Shown in pieces: positions 45,890 to 55,461 of a stretch of 64,000 nt of DNA. Made by a program: the position numbers and the translations under genes. Each line of letters begins with the position of its first letter. The stretch's first letter is position 1. This stretch comes from Actinotignum schaalii (lineage in GTDB: Bacteria; Actinomycetota; Actinomycetes; Actinomycetales; Actinomycetaceae): positions 1 through 64,000 of the forward strand of contig NZ_JARBHJ010000003.1 in assembly GCF_028864145.1 (NCBI RefSeq). The letters run 5' to 3'. Under the pieces are notes generated by a model. That model was given only the letters and a program-made list of their open reading frames with translations, was not told the DNA's origin and did no database searches.

Positions 45890-47233
45890 GTGGATCTCTT
45901 TGAAAGTAGCCAGGTTGATGCTCGCGGGGTGCCCGATTCTGATACCGGCCCGCTGGCGGTGCGGATGCGCCCGCGCACGGCCGCCGAGGTGGTCGGTCAG
46001 GATGAGGTGCTCGCCCGCGGCGCACCCTTGCGCCGCCTCATTGACGCGGAGGCCGGGTCTGCGCCGTCGTCCGTATTTTTATGGGGCCCGCCCGGGGTGG
46101 GGAAAACAACCCTCGCGTACCTTATTGCCCGGTCAGGCCACCGTGATTTTATTGAGCTATCGGCGGTGAGCGCCGGGGTGAAAGACGTGCGTGCCGCGGT
46201 GGATAGCGCCCGGCGCAAACTGGTGAGCAGCGGTACCGAGACCGTGCTTTTTATTGATGAGGTGCATCGCTTCTCGAAAACACAGCAGGATGCGCTGCTG
46301 CCGGCGGTGGAAAATGGGTGGGTGATCCTGGTGGCCGCGACCACCGAAAATCCCGCTTTTTCCGTAGTGGCACCGCTGCTCTCGCGCTCGCTTCTCGTCA
46401 CGCTACGAGGTTTGAACGACGACGATATCCGCGCCATCATCAACCGGGCCCTCACCAGTGAGCGCGGGCTGGGCGGGGCATATACCCTGGACGAAGATGC
46501 GGAATATAACCTGGTGCGCCTGGCCGGGGCGGACGGGCGGCGTAGTCTCACCCTCCTGGAAGCCGCGGTGGACGGGGCGCGCGCCCGCGGGGAACACCGG
46601 GTGAGTGTGGAAGATGTTGCCCGGGCGGCCGACGGCGCTACCGTACGTTACGACCGTGACGGTGATGAGCACTACCAGGTGATTTCCGCCTTTATTAAAT
46701 CGATCCGCGGCTCGGATGTGGATGCGGCGATGCATTACCTGGCGCGCATGTTGGAAGCGGGGGAGGATCCGCGGTTCATCGCGCGCCGCCTCATGATTTC
46801 CGCGGCTGAAGATGTGGGGATGGCCGATCCGTCCGCGCTGCAAACCGCCACCGCGGCGGCCCAGGCCGTGGCTCTGGTGGGCATGCCTGAAGCGCGGATT
46901 ATCCTCGCGGAAGCCGTGGTCCACCTGGCCACCGCCCCAAAATCAAACCGGGCCTACCGCGCCATTAATGCCGCTATTGCCGATGTGCGGGCTGGGAAAA
47001 GCGCCCCGGTACCCCTCGCGCTGCGCAATGCCTCTTTCAAAGGCGCAGCTGAACAGGGCTACGGGGAGGGATACCGTTACGCCCACGACTATGAGGAAGG
47101 TATCGCTCCCATGCAATTTATGCCGGAGGGCTTGGAAGGTACTCGCTATTACGAACCCACCACCCGCGGCTACGAGGCCAATATCACTCCGAGGCTGGCA
47201 CATAACCGCGAGGTGCTCGGCCGGGAGAACTGA
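45890..47233 (+). CDS. rarA: Replication-associated recombination protein A (RarA/MgsA)
   Basis: A clamp-loader-like AAA+ ATPase acting at stalled replication forks, 447 residues. VDLFESS is the family start, followed by [17 protein letters not shown], Walker A GPPGVGKT (66-73), Walker B FIDEVHRF (121-128), sensor ATTENP and the C-terminal tetramerisation domain with [19 protein letters not shown] start directly downstream of a -10 element. In Actinobacteria it usually precedes rpsD and alaS, as here. Confidence 0.95.
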   Translation: MDLFESSQVDARGVPDSDTGPLAVRMRPRTAAEVVGQDEVLARGAPLRRLIDAEAGSAPSSVFLWGPPGVGKTTLAYLIARSGHRDFIELSAVSAGVKDVRAAVDSARRKLVSSGTETVLFIDEVHRFSKTQQDALLPAVENGWVILVAATTENPAFSVVAPLLSRSLLVTLRGLNDDDIRAIINRALTSERGLGGAYTLDEDAEYNLVRLAGADGRRSLTLLEAAVDGARARGEHRVSVEDVARAADGATVRYDRDGDEHYQVISAFIKSIRGSDVDAAMHYLARMLEAGEDPRFIARRLMISAAEDVGMADPSALQTATAAAQAVALVGMPEARIILAEAVVHLATAPKSNRAYRAINAAIADVRAGKSAPVPLALRNASFKGAAEQGYGEGYRYAHDYEEGIAPMQFMPEGLEGTRYYEPTTRGYEANITPRLAHNREVLGREN

Positions 47234-47344
47234 TACACTAGTTCGGTTGCTTTGCGAGAAGTAACACCTGGGGTCTTAGCCGATTGTGTTGGCCCCGAAC
47301 CGGCGCCGCCCGGCGCTGGAACGTACATCTACAGGAGATTATCA
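47234..47344 (+). promoter_or_regulatory. rpsD promoter and structured leader
   Basis: TACACT (47234-47239) abuts the rarA stop and serves as -10. The roughly 100-nt leader has an 8-bp hairpin (CCGGCGCC at 47300-47307, GGCGCTGG at 47312-47319, one G-U pair) about 15 nt before the AGGAGA ribosome site. S4 is a known translational repressor in other bacteria, so feedback here is possible. Confidence 0.5.
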
Positions 47345-47965
47345 ATGGCAGGAAATCGTTCTCGTAAGGCCGTGCGTCAGTCGCGTGCCCTGGGCATCGC
47401 CCTCACCCCGAAGGCGGAGCGCTATATGCAGCGCCGCCCCTACCGTCCCGGTGAGCACGGCCGTGGCCGCACCAAGGATTCCGACTACTCGGTTCGTCTC
47501 AAGGAAAAGCAGCGGCTGCGCGCCCAGTACGGCATCCGCGAAGCGCAGATGCGCCGCGTATGGGAAGAAGCGCGCCGCCAGGATGGTCTGGCCGGTGAAA
47601 ACCTCGTGGAGCTGCTGGAAATGCGCCTGGATGCCCTGGTGCTGCGCGCCGGCTTCGCGCGTACCATCGCGCAGGCTCGTCAGGTTGTGGGCCACTCCCA
47701 CGTTATGGTGGACGGCAAGATCGTCAACCTCCCGTCCTATCGCGTGACTCCGGGTCAGGTGGTGCAGGTCAAGCCGAAGTCGCAGGCTTCCCCGCAGTTC
47801 CTCGTGGCTGCGCAGGGTGCGCACCGCGATGTGCTCCCCGCGGTTCCCGAATATCTCGATGTTGATCTGGAGAAGCTGAAGTTCACTCTGGTGCGCCGCC
47901 CGCGCCGCGTGGAAGTTCCGGTCCAGGCTGACGTCCAGATGATCGTCGAATACTACTCCCGCTAA
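47345..47965 (+). CDS. rpsD: 30S ribosomal protein S4
   Basis: S4 is a primary 16S rRNA binder that nucleates 30S assembly. The 206-residue product lacks the N-terminal zinc cysteines and starts AGNRSRKAVRQSRALGIALTPKAERYM, the form seen in some Actinobacteria. The S4 RNA-binding domain (about 93-155) has LEMRLDALVLRAGFA and HVMVDGKIVNLPSYRV; IVEYYSR ends the protein as usual. AGGAGA is 7 nt before the ATG. It stands apart from the alpha operon. A terminator follows. Confidence 0.96.
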   Translation: MAGNRSRKAVRQSRALGIALTPKAERYMQRRPYRPGEHGRGRTKDSDYSVRLKEKQRLRAQYGIREAQMRRVWEEARRQDGLAGENLVELLEMRLDALVLRAGFARTIAQARQVVGHSHVMVDGKIVNLPSYRVTPGQVVQVKPKSQASPQFLVAAQGAHRDVLPAVPEYLDVDLEKLKFTLVRRPRRVEVPVQADVQMIVEYYSR

Positions 47966-47980
47966 AGATGTGGGACTTGA

Positions 47981-48018
47981 GGAAGGGTGCACCCGGAAAG
48001 GTGTGCCCTTCCTTTATT
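47981..48018 (+). terminator. Rho-independent terminator after rpsD
   Basis: A 13-bp stem with two G-U pairs (47981-47993 with 48000-48012) around CGGAAA, followed by TTTATTT. This is one of three hairpins in the window with a real U-rich tail. Confidence 0.85.
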
Positions 48019-48107
48019 TCATAGCTTTTAGCTATGTGAAAGCGATGCTCGCCGCTGCTTGTCGCGCCCACGCAGGTAGCTGCGGCGTCGTCGTAAAAAA
48101 TAAGCCA

Positions 48108-48141
48108 CTCCCGCCCGCGCCTCGAAAATACCGGGCGGGAG
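48108..48141 (-). terminator. Minus-strand hairpin before alaS
   Basis: A perfect 10-bp stem (CTCCCGCCCG with CGGGCGGGAG) and a 14-nt loop. On the minus strand it is followed by TGGCTTATTTTTTA, the form of a terminator for leftward transcripts, yet no leftward gene lies upstream of it. The 48019-48201 gap otherwise holds the alaS promoter region; a small GTGGTC/GGCCAC stem lies near 48158-48174. Confidence 0.45.
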
Positions 48142-48201
48142 AGCCTGTACCATAGGTGCGTGGTCGGAACGGCCACATAAGCCATAAGGAGACAAATACG
48201 T

Positions 48202-50883
48202 ATGCGCACCGCTGAGATTCGCCGGCGCTGGCTGGATTACTTCGCGAAGCACGACCATCATATTGAGCCGTCCGTGCCCCTCGTGTCGCCCGATCCCTCC
48301 ATTTTGTTCACGATTGCCGGCATGGTTCCCTTCATTCCTTATATCGTGGGAACGCAGCGAGCTCCGTGGCCGAGGGTAGCCTCGGTACAGAAGTGCATCC
48401 GTACCAATGACATCGATAACGTTGGTAAAACCACGCGGCACGGTACGTTCTTCCAGATGTGCGGCAATTTCTCCTTCGGGGACTACTTCAAAGAAGGCGC
48501 TATCGACCTGGCCTTCGGGCTGCTGTGCGCGCCGCTGGAAGAAGGCGGCTACGGCCTGGACATCGAGCGCATGTGGGTGACCATCTGGGAAGAAGATGAG
48601 GTCTCTTTCGCTAAGCTCGTTGAGGTGGGCGTCAATCCGGCCCATATCGTCAAGCTGACCCGGGAAGAAATTTTCTGGTCCACGGGCCAGCCTGGACCGG
48701 CCGGTCCCTGCGCGGAAATTCATTACGACCGCGGCCCCGAATACGGCCCGGACGCCGTGGGCGGGACCGTGGACCCGGGCGGGGACCGCTACCTGGAAGT
48801 GTGGAACCTCGTTTTCGACCAGTACCGGCGCGGGGAAGGCTCCGGAAGCGACTACCCGCTGCTCGGGGAACTGGACCAAACCGCTATCGATACCGGCGCG
48901 GGCCTGGAGCGTATCGCCTTCCTGCTCCAGGGTAAAAATAATATGTACGAAACCGATGAGGTTTGGCCGGTTATTGCCCGCACCCAGGAACTCACCGGGC
49001 GTACCTACGGCGCGAATGAAGAAGATGACGTTCGCATGCGCGTGATCGCCGACCACGTGCGCTCGGCCATGATGCTTATTAACGACGGCGTGCGCCCGGG
49101 TAATGACGGACGCGGCTACGTGCTGCGCCGGCTCATGCGGCGCGCCATCCGTTCGGTCCGTTTGCTCGGGGTGGATGCCGCGGTCCTCGGTGACCTGGTG
49201 GAAACCTCGAAGAACGCCATGAAGGAGTCCTACCCCGATCTGGAGGAAAACTTCGGGCAGATTCACCAGGTGGCGGTGGAAGAAGAAGCTGCCTTCCGGC
49301 GTACCCTGGCCACCGGCGAACAGATTTTCGCGGCGGCCGTGGATTCGGCAAAGAGCACGCCGCATACCGGCAAGGTGATTATTCCCGGCTCAGCAGCTTT
49401 CACGCTGCACGACACCTACGGATTCCCCATCGACCTCACCTTGGAAATGGCGGCCGAAAAGGGCGTGGCTGTGGACGAAAAGGGCTTCCGGGCCCTCATG
49501 ACCGAGCAGCGTGAACGCGCGCGGGCAGATGCGCAGGCGAAGAAGACCGGGCATGTGGACGCGCATGTCTACCACGAGATTCTCGATGCGCAGGGCGGGC
49601 CCACCTCCTTCCTCGGCTACTTCGAAAAGGCTGCGGAAGCACGCGTGGTGGGCATCCTTGAAAACGGGGTGCCGGTACCCGCGGTCACGGCGCCTTCCGA
49701 TGCCGATGTTATTTTGGACAAGACACCCTTCTACGCCGAAATGGGCGGGCAGCTGGCCGATCACGGTACCATTAGCGTCGCCGGGGGCGGTATGTTCGAC
49801 GTCGTTGACGTCCAGGCGCCCGTCAAGGGATTGCATGTGCATCGCGGTTCGCTTACCGAAGGGACCATCGCGGTGGGTGACATCGTCCACGCGCAAATCG
49901 ATACCTTACGTCGCCACCGGATCGCTCAGGCGCATACCGCAACCCATATGATCCACAAGGTGCTCCACGAATTTATCGGGGAGCAGGCTACCCAGGCCGG
50001 TTCCGAGGATGCTCCCTCGCGGCTGCGTTTTGATTTCCGGCACGGTTCGCAAATTCCGGTGGACGTGATGACGCAGATCGAGGCGCGTGCCAATGAACGC
50101 CTCCAGGACAACCTGGAAGTCACGTGGGCGGAATACCCGATTGAAGAAGCCAAGAAACTCGGGGCGCAAATGCTCTTCGGAGAGAAATACGGCGATATCG
50201 TGCGGGTGGTGTCCATTGATGATGCCTGGTCGCGGGAATTCTGCGCCGGCACCCACGTGGCCAATACCGGTGAAATCGGGATGATTACCGTGTTGGGTGA
50301 ATCCTCCATCGGTTCCGGGGTGCGCCGAATTGACGCGCTGGTGGGTGAAAGCGCCTACGCGCAGGGGGCACGTGAACGCGCCCTGGTTTCCCAGCTCACA
50401 GCGATGATGGGGGTGCGCCCGGAGGAACTTCCCGAGCGTATTGACACCATGCTCGGCAAGCTGAAAGCGGCTGAAAAGCAAATCGCGGCGCTGCGTCAAA
50501 AAGATATTGTGGGGCAGGTGGACACGGTTATTTCCCAGGGTGTGCACCTGGGTAGCCGCACCCTCTATCGCGCCCATCTTGGCGTGGTAGACAGCGCGGA
50601 TGACTTGCGGGTACTCGCGACGGAGATCCGCGGGCGGTTGGCCCCCTCCGAGGATTTCATCGTCATTATTACCGGGATTAGCAATGAGCGGCCCCTCATC
50701 GTGGTGGCGGCTTCCGAAGCGGCGCGCAGTGCCGGGATAAAGGCCGGAGCGTTGGTTTCCCGCGCGGCCAAGATCCTGGGCGGGGGCGGCGGCGGTAAGC
50801 CGGATCTCGCGCAGGGCGGTGGTTCGGATGTGACCAAGCTGGATGATGCCCTCGCGGTTCTGGAAGCGGAGCTGCGCGGCTAA
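48202..50883 (+). CDS. alaS: Alanine-tRNA ligase
   Basis: A class II synthetase of 893 residues: catalytic core with RRRWLDYFAKHDHH and QMCGNFSFGDYFKE near 90-103, tRNA-recognition domain, editing domain with HTATHMIH (zinc His pair) and FCAGTHV near 672-679, a DHHA1 domain and the Gly-rich GGGGGGKPDLAQGG near the end. AAGGAGA lies 9 nt before the ATG. Its TAA shares a base with the ruvX ATG (TAATG), so both are translationally linked, the common actinobacterial arrangement. Confidence 0.97.
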   Translation: MRTAEIRRRWLDYFAKHDHHIEPSVPLVSPDPSILFTIAGMVPFIPYIVGTQRAPWPRVASVQKCIRTNDIDNVGKTTRHGTFFQMCGNFSFGDYFKEGAIDLAFGLLCAPLEEGGYGLDIERMWVTIWEEDEVSFAKLVEVGVNPAHIVKLTREEIFWSTGQPGPAGPCAEIHYDRGPEYGPDAVGGTVDPGGDRYLEVWNLVFDQYRRGEGSGSDYPLLGELDQTAIDTGAGLERIAFLLQGKNNMYETDEVWPVIARTQELTGRTYGANEEDDVRMRVIADHVRSAMMLINDGVRPGNDGRGYVLRRLMRRAIRSVRLLGVDAAVLGDLVETSKNAMKESYPDLEENFGQIHQVAVEEEAAFRRTLATGEQIFAAAVDSAKSTPHTGKVIIPGSAAFTLHDTYGFPIDLTLEMAAEKGVAVDEKGFRALMTEQRERARADAQAKKTGHVDAHVYHEILDAQGGPTSFLGYFEKAAEARVVGILENGVPVPAVTAPSDADVILDKTPFYAEMGGQLADHGTISVAGGGMFDVVDVQAPVKGLHVHRGSLTEGTIAVGDIVHAQIDTLRRHRIAQAHTATHMIHKVLHEFIGEQATQAGSEDAPSRLRFDFRHGSQIPVDVMTQIEARANERLQDNLEVTWAEYPIEEAKKLGAQMLFGEKYGDIVRVVSIDDAWSREFCAGTHVANTGEIGMITVLGESSIGSGVRRIDALVGESAYAQGARERALVSQLTAMMGVRPEELPERIDTMLGKLKAAEKQIAALRQKDIVGQVDTVISQGVHLGSRTLYRAHLGVVDSADDLRVLATEIRGRLAPSEDFIVIITGISNERPLIVVAASEAARSAGIKAGALVSRAAKILGGGGGGKPDLAQGGGSDVTKLDDALAVLEAELRG

Positions 50884-51374
50884 TGCGGCGAGGCGTGCGG
50901 ATCGGAGTGGACGTAGGACGGGCGCGTACCGGCGTGGCCAGTTGCGATAGTGACGGCATCCTCGCCACTCCGGTCGCCACGCTCCCGGCGAACGGCACGG
51001 ATGTAAGTGAAGTTGCTCGCGAGGTGCGCGAGCGCGGCGCCATGGAAGTCATCGTGGGGCTGCCGCGCAATATGGACGGGAGCGAAGGGGCCTCCGCACG
51101 GTATTCGCGCAGGTGGGCGCGGCGTTTAGCCCGGCGTATCGCTCCGGTTCCGGTGCGCTTATTCGACGAGCGGCTCTCCACGGTGGCCGCCCATGCTCAA
51201 TTGCATCAGGCCGGGCGCAGCTCGCGGAGCCACCGTGCCGTTGTTGACCAGGTTGCGGCGACCGTTATTCTTAATAATGCGTTGGAAGCAGAGAGGCTCA
51301 CCGGCGCACCGGCCGGCGAACTTGTGGCGGCACAGACCGAAGCGCAAAGCGAAGCGAAAGGCGATAATGAGTGA
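50883..51374 (+). CDS. ruvX: Putative pre-16S rRNA nuclease / Holliday-junction resolvase (YqgF)
   Basis: A 163-residue RNase H-fold protein of the YqgF/RuvX family: RIGVDVGRARTGVA (6-19, first acidic residue), VIVGLPRNMDGSEG near 55-68 and VRLFDERLSTVAAHAQL near 94-110 with DQVAATVIL near 125-133. It is now seen as the nuclease that trims the 5' end of pre-16S rRNA, formerly as a resolvase. Sits between alaS and mltG and overlaps mltG by 8 nt. Confidence 0.94.
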   Translation: MRRGVRIGVDVGRARTGVASCDSDGILATPVATLPANGTDVSEVAREVRERGAMEVIVGLPRNMDGSEGASARYSRRWARRLARRIAPVPVRLFDERLSTVAAHAQLHQAGRSSRSHRAVVDQVAATVILNNALEAERLTGAPAGELVAAQTEAQSEAKGDNE

Positions 51375-52713
51375 CGTTTTTGACCGCTTGAGTGCGGATG
51401 ACGCCGACATCCCGCGCCGTCGCCAATCGGGTGCGCGGCGCAGCTCTCACGGAGGTGGCTCCCAGCGCGGCACTGCGCCGCGAGGCGGGGCACGCGGAAA
51501 TCATCCCTACGGACGCGGCTCGCAGGGGCGCGGAAGTTCCGGGCGGGTACCGGCGGGGCGTGGTCCATCGGGGCGAAATTCAGAAGGCCGCAATGCTGCG
51601 GAGGCGAGGCGTCGGGCTGCTGCGCGGCGTACTGAGCGTGCCCGCTTGCGCCGACGTAAGCGCATCACCACCGGAATTATTACTGTTTTGCTTGTCACCG
51701 CGCTCACCGCTGCGGCTGTTATTTTCTTCCCGCGCCTGCTGCACAGCTCTGATACCGTGCGTGACTACAGCGGAGAAGGAACCGGCCAGGTGGTGGTGCG
51801 GATTCCAGAAGGGGCTACCGGGCGCCAGATCGCCGCGGTACTCGCCGAGAAAAATATCGTGGCCACCGAAGGCGCATTTATTGACGTATTTTCCCGGGAT
51901 CCGCGCTCGACGGGCATCCAGGCTGGGGCTTATACCCTGCGTGAACAGATGTCGGCATCGGCCGCGCTTTCCGCGCTACTGGACCCGGCCAATGCCGCCA
52001 CGATTAAAGTGACGATTCCCGAAGGATTTACCAAATGGCAGGTGCGTGACCGGCTCGGTAACCTCATGGATATTGATGTCGGAGTGGTCGAAGATGCGAT
52101 GAACGACGCCGCTGCCATCGGCCTACCCGCGGAAGCCGGCGGGAACGTGGAAGGTTGGCTGGCGCCAGCCACCTATGATTTTGATCCGAATACCACGGTG
52201 ACCGAGGCACTCCAGCAGATGGTAGAAGTTCAGGTGGGGCGCCTGGAAGCCAGCGGTGCGGAACGGAGTCGGTGGCAGGCAGTGCTCACTACTGCGTCCA
52301 TCGTGGAACGCGAAGGGCATCCGGCAGATTACCCGAAAATTGCCCGTGTCATTGAGAACCGACTCGGGGATAATGCCCCGGAAGTAGCGGGGCGCCTTCA
52401 GATGGATTCCACCGTGCTCTACGGGGTTGGCAAATCCGGCGGGGTACCCACCCGGGCTGAATTGGATGCGGAGAATCCCTATAACACCTACCGGGTGAAG
52501 GGCCTACCGCCCACCGCTATCGGGGCACCCGGTGTGGAAGCCATTGAGGCGGCGGTTAATCCGGCCGAAGGTAATTGGCTCTATTTCACCACGGTCAATC
52601 TGGAAACCGGAGAAACGAAATTCACGGCCGATTACGAGGAACAGATGCGTTTCCAGGCCGAGTTCCGCGAATGGTACGCCGCACACCCGGACGGAGAGAA
52701 AAAGGACCACTAG
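51367..52713 (+). CDS. mltG: Endolytic murein transglycosylase MltG
   Basis: MltG cleaves nascent peptidoglycan strands and sets glycan length. The 448-residue product has an unusually long Arg/Gly/Ser-rich cytoplasmic N-terminus (about 15-100), one transmembrane helix (about 101-121), a LysM-like region with VVVRIPEGATGRQIAAVLAEKNI and the YceG catalytic domain with LTTASIVEREG (catalytic Glu), DSTVLYGVG and NPYNTYRVKGLPPTAIGAPG. The start at 51367 overlaps ruvX. A U-tailed terminator follows. Confidence 0.94.
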   Translation: MSDVFDRLSADDADIPRRRQSGARRSSHGGGSQRGTAPRGGARGNHPYGRGSQGRGSSGRVPAGRGPSGRNSEGRNAAEARRRAAARRTERARLRRRKRITTGIITVLLVTALTAAAVIFFPRLLHSSDTVRDYSGEGTGQVVVRIPEGATGRQIAAVLAEKNIVATEGAFIDVFSRDPRSTGIQAGAYTLREQMSASAALSALLDPANAATIKVTIPEGFTKWQVRDRLGNLMDIDVGVVEDAMNDAAAIGLPAEAGGNVEGWLAPATYDFDPNTTVTEALQQMVEVQVGRLEASGAERSRWQAVLTTASIVEREGHPADYPKIARVIENRLGDNAPEVAGRLQMDSTVLYGVGKSGGVPTRAELDAENPYNTYRVKGLPPTAIGAPGVEAIEAAVNPAEGNWLYFTTVNLETGETKFTADYEEQMRFQAEFREWYAAHPDGEKKDH

Positions 52714-52748
52714 CGTAGCCGCATATAGGTACGACGGCGCAGTGACAC

Positions 52749-52782
52749 TCTGGCACATATCGATGTGTCGGTGCCAGATTTT
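52749..52782 (+). terminator. Rho-independent terminator after mltG
   Basis: TCTGGCAC (52749-52756) pairs with GTGCCAGA (52771-52778), directly followed by TTTTA. The 14-nt loop can also form a small inner CACAT/ATGTG stem. Confidence 0.8.
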
Positions 52783-52868
52783 ATCCCCAGGCTGCCCAAA
52801 GTGCTGTGCTATCCACAGGGCGCAGGCTGGGGCTGGTTGAGGTGCCGGGGAATCCGTAACCTGGGCGC

Positions 52869-53498
52869 ATGCCCTTCTTTTCCCGCGAGCGCATTCTGCG
52901 CGGCACCCTCAGCCCACCGGTAGCGGTGTTGCTCATGCTGGGTCTGAGCCTGTCCTGGACGGGCTTGGGATGGTCGCGTTCGGTAGGTGCGCTTGGCGGT
53001 GGGAAACAGGTTATTGAAGCGGGTGCGGCTAGCTCTGCCGGCGCGTACCTGGGCGCCGGAGCGTTCCTGAGTACCGGTGTGCTTGCGCTTCTTTGCGAGG
53101 CCGTGTGCGGGGCGTGCCTGGCACTTGCCGCGGTGGTGGACGCGCGGGTGCAGCTCCTTCCCGATCCGTTGCTGGCCGCGGCCGGGGGAGTGGCACTCAC
53201 GGGAATAGCGCTGCGCGGGCAGTGGGAGAATATCGGTATCGGAGCCGTGGCCGGCCTGGGCGGCTATGTGACGCATCGCCTCGCGCAGCTCGGGTGGGGT
53301 GATGTCAAAATGCTTATCGTGCTGGGATGGTGGACGGGCTCACAGCTCGGTCTGGTCTTGCTTCTCAGTGTTGCGGGCGCGGGTATTTTCGCCGCGGTAC
53401 GGGTGTTGAGCGCCCGGCTCACCCTGGCCGATGCGGTACCGCTCGGGCCCTGGCTCATGGGCGGTGGCGCCCTCGCGTGGCTGGCCGGGCTAGGATAG
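52869..53498 (+). CDS. A24-family prepilin peptidase
   Basis: A 209-residue polytopic membrane protein with the two aspartates of the A24 peptidases: VVDARVQLLPD near 88-98 and GWGDVKML near 141-148. It lacks the N-terminal methylase domain of full PilD, as is common in Actinobacteria, and would process type IV pilin-like or competence pseudopilin precursors. No pilin or assembly genes are in the window. A 155-nt gap with the mltG terminator and two DnaA-box-like sequences precedes it. Confidence 0.88.
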   Translation: MPFFSRERILRGTLSPPVAVLLMLGLSLSWTGLGWSRSVGALGGGKQVIEAGAASSAGAYLGAGAFLSTGVLALLCEAVCGACLALAAVVDARVQLLPDPLLAAAGGVALTGIALRGQWENIGIGAVAGLGGYVTHRLAQLGWGDVKMLIVLGWWTGSQLGLVLLLSVAGAGIFAAVRVLSARLTLADAVPLGPWLMGGGALAWLAGLG

Positions 53499-53630
53499 GG
53501 AGGCGCCCGTCTCCTCGGCACCTCCGGGTCATAGCGGGCGAACTGGAACCCGTCACCGCTGTAGTATCAGCACGGGTGGCCGAGATCGGTAACGGGAACT
53601 ATGTACATAAGGGAACGGGGAAGGACGCGG

Positions 53631-54842
53631 ATGATTCGGTGGTCAACAGCGGGGGAATCCCACGGAGCAGCCCTCGTGGCGCTTATTGAGGGAATCCCAG
53701 CGGGCTTGAGCCTGAGTTCAGATACCATTCGGGATCACTTGGCCCGCCGCCGGCTCGGCTATGGGCGCGGTGCTCGCCAGAAATTCGAACAGGACAAACT
53801 CCACGTTCTCACCGGATTGCGGCACGGAGCCACACTTGGGTCGCCGATCGCGCTCGTCATTGAGAATTCGGAATGGCCCAAATGGGAAGCGGTTATGTCC
53901 GTTGATCCGGTTCCACCTGAAGCCCTGCTGCGCAATGCCGGGCGGGGAGATAGCCAAGAACTTGCCCGGAATAAACGCCTCACCGCGCCCCGGCCCGGAC
54001 ATGCTGATCTCACCGGCATGAACAAATATGACCACAACGATGCTCGAAACGTCCTTGAACGCGCTTCGGCTCGGGAAACTGCGGCCCGGGTGGCCCTGGG
54101 TGCTATTGCCCGCGAGTACGCGAACCAAAGCGCCGGAATCACTATCCTTTCCCGCGTGGTGGCGCTCGGTAGCGTGAGTGATACCTCAGGGATTGTTCCT
54201 GGGCCAGCCGATGCTGCAGCTCTTGATATCTCGCCGGTGCGCTGTCTGGATGAGGATACTGCGCGGGCCATGATGGAGGAAGGTGATCGGGCGAAGAAAG
54301 CGGGGGACACCCTGGGCGGCGTCGTCGAAGTTCTCGCCTATGGCGTGCCGCAGGGACTGGGTAGTTACGCAACACCTTACGGGCGACTCGACGCGGAACT
54401 GGCCCGGGCCATGATGTCGATTCAAGCGGTTAAAGGCGTGGAAATCGGAGATGGATTCGCTACCGCAGGCCGGCTCGGCAGCCAGGCCCATGATGAGATC
54501 GTGCGCACAGCAGAAGGCGTGCGGCGCCTGACCAATCGTGCGGGTGGAATCGAAGGCGGCATGTCCAATGGTGAAACGATTCGGGTACGGGTCGCTTTCA
54601 AACCTATTTCCACCGTCCCGCGGGCCCTGCGCACCATCGATACTGAAACCGGGGAAGCCACTACCGCGCTGCACCAGCGCAGCGATGCAAGTGCTGTGGT
54701 TCCCGGGGCGGTCATCTGCGAAGCGATGATGGCGCTGGTTCTCGCGGAAGCAATCCAGGATAAATTCGGAGGCGACACCCTAGGCGATACCCAGGCGGCG
54801 GTGCGCGCCTACCTGGATCGCATCCCGGAGGAACGCCGATGA
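53631..54842 (+). CDS. aroC: Chorismate synthase
   Basis: AroC makes chorismate from EPSP, the last step of the shikimate pathway, using reduced FMN. The 403-residue product starts MIRWSTAGESHG and has GYGRGARQKFEQD near 43-55, RPGHADLTG near 124-132 and DARNVLERASARETAARVALGA near 140-160. AAGGACGCGG precedes the ATG at 53631. Its end overlaps the aroK start (ATGA). Length is normal. Confidence 0.97.
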   Translation: MIRWSTAGESHGAALVALIEGIPAGLSLSSDTIRDHLARRRLGYGRGARQKFEQDKLHVLTGLRHGATLGSPIALVIENSEWPKWEAVMSVDPVPPEALLRNAGRGDSQELARNKRLTAPRPGHADLTGMNKYDHNDARNVLERASARETAARVALGAIAREYANQSAGITILSRVVALGSVSDTSGIVPGPADAAALDISPVRCLDEDTARAMMEEGDRAKKAGDTLGGVVEVLAYGVPQGLGSYATPYGRLDAELARAMMSIQAVKGVEIGDGFATAGRLGSQAHDEIVRTAEGVRRLTNRAGGIEGGMSNGETIRVRVAFKPISTVPRALRTIDTETGEATTALHQRSDASAVVPGAVICEAMMALVLAEAIQDKFGGDTLGDTQAAVRAYLDRIPEERR

Positions 54843-55369
54843 GCGTGCGGGCAGTCTTGGTCGGGATGCCTGGAGTGGGCAAATCGACCGTGGGAAAGCT
54901 GCTGGCCAAAGATCTTCAACTTCCCTTTGCAGATTCGGATGCGCTTATCGTCAGCGAAACGGGGCAGAGCATCCCGGAGATTTTCCAGACGGTGGGAGAA
55001 GAAGGATTCCGCAGGCTAGAAGCCGATATTATCGCGCGTACCCTCGCGAATTTTGACGGTGTGCTCTCCCTGGGAGGAGGCGCTATTTTGAGCGGTGCCA
55101 CCCGGCAAGCACTCCGGGGCTATCCCGTGGTCCTGATCGAAGCACGTATGGATATTCTGGTGCGGCGTATCACCGGCTCGCGCACTCGCCGCCCGCTCCT
55201 CGAGGATAATCCTGCGGCGCGGCTACGCGAACTCGACCGGGAACGCACTCCGCTCTACCGCGACGTGGCAAGCGTGACGGTAACTTCCGACGGGGGTTCG
55301 CCGCACCGGGTAGTGCGCCGGATTCGCGCGGCCTTGGATGTGTGCAGTGAGGCCGCGAAGGAAAAGTAG
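54839..55369 (+). CDS. aroK: Shikimate kinase
   Basis: AroK phosphorylates shikimate with ATP. The 176-residue product has the P-loop GMPGVGKST (9-17), FADSD near 30-34, GEEGFRRLE near 53-61 and SLGGGAIL near 77-84, with RPLLED in the lid. It overlaps aroC by 4 nt. In many Actinobacteria aroB and a dehydroquinase gene follow; here efp comes next, so those genes are elsewhere or lost. Confidence 0.96.
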   Translation: MSVRAVLVGMPGVGKSTVGKLLAKDLQLPFADSDALIVSETGQSIPEIFQTVGEEGFRRLEADIIARTLANFDGVLSLGGGAILSGATRQALRGYPVVLIEARMDILVRRITGSRTRRPLLEDNPAARLRELDRERTPLYRDVASVTVTSDGGSPHRVVRRIRAALDVCSEAAKEK

Positions 55370-55461
55370 CGCGAGGCACTCGAGATAAGAGCGACATCAA
55401 CCGGTGGAAGTGCAGCAACGGCCGAAAATATGGCCGCGTCGCAAAGATGAAACTCCCCGTG

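Noticed and set aside
53570-53640. tRNA-like start, GGTGGCCGAGATCGGTAACG, before aroC
   Set aside because: It resembles the D-arm of a serine or leucine tRNA, but no anticodon stem, T-arm or acceptor partner follows, and it runs into the aroC ribosome site.
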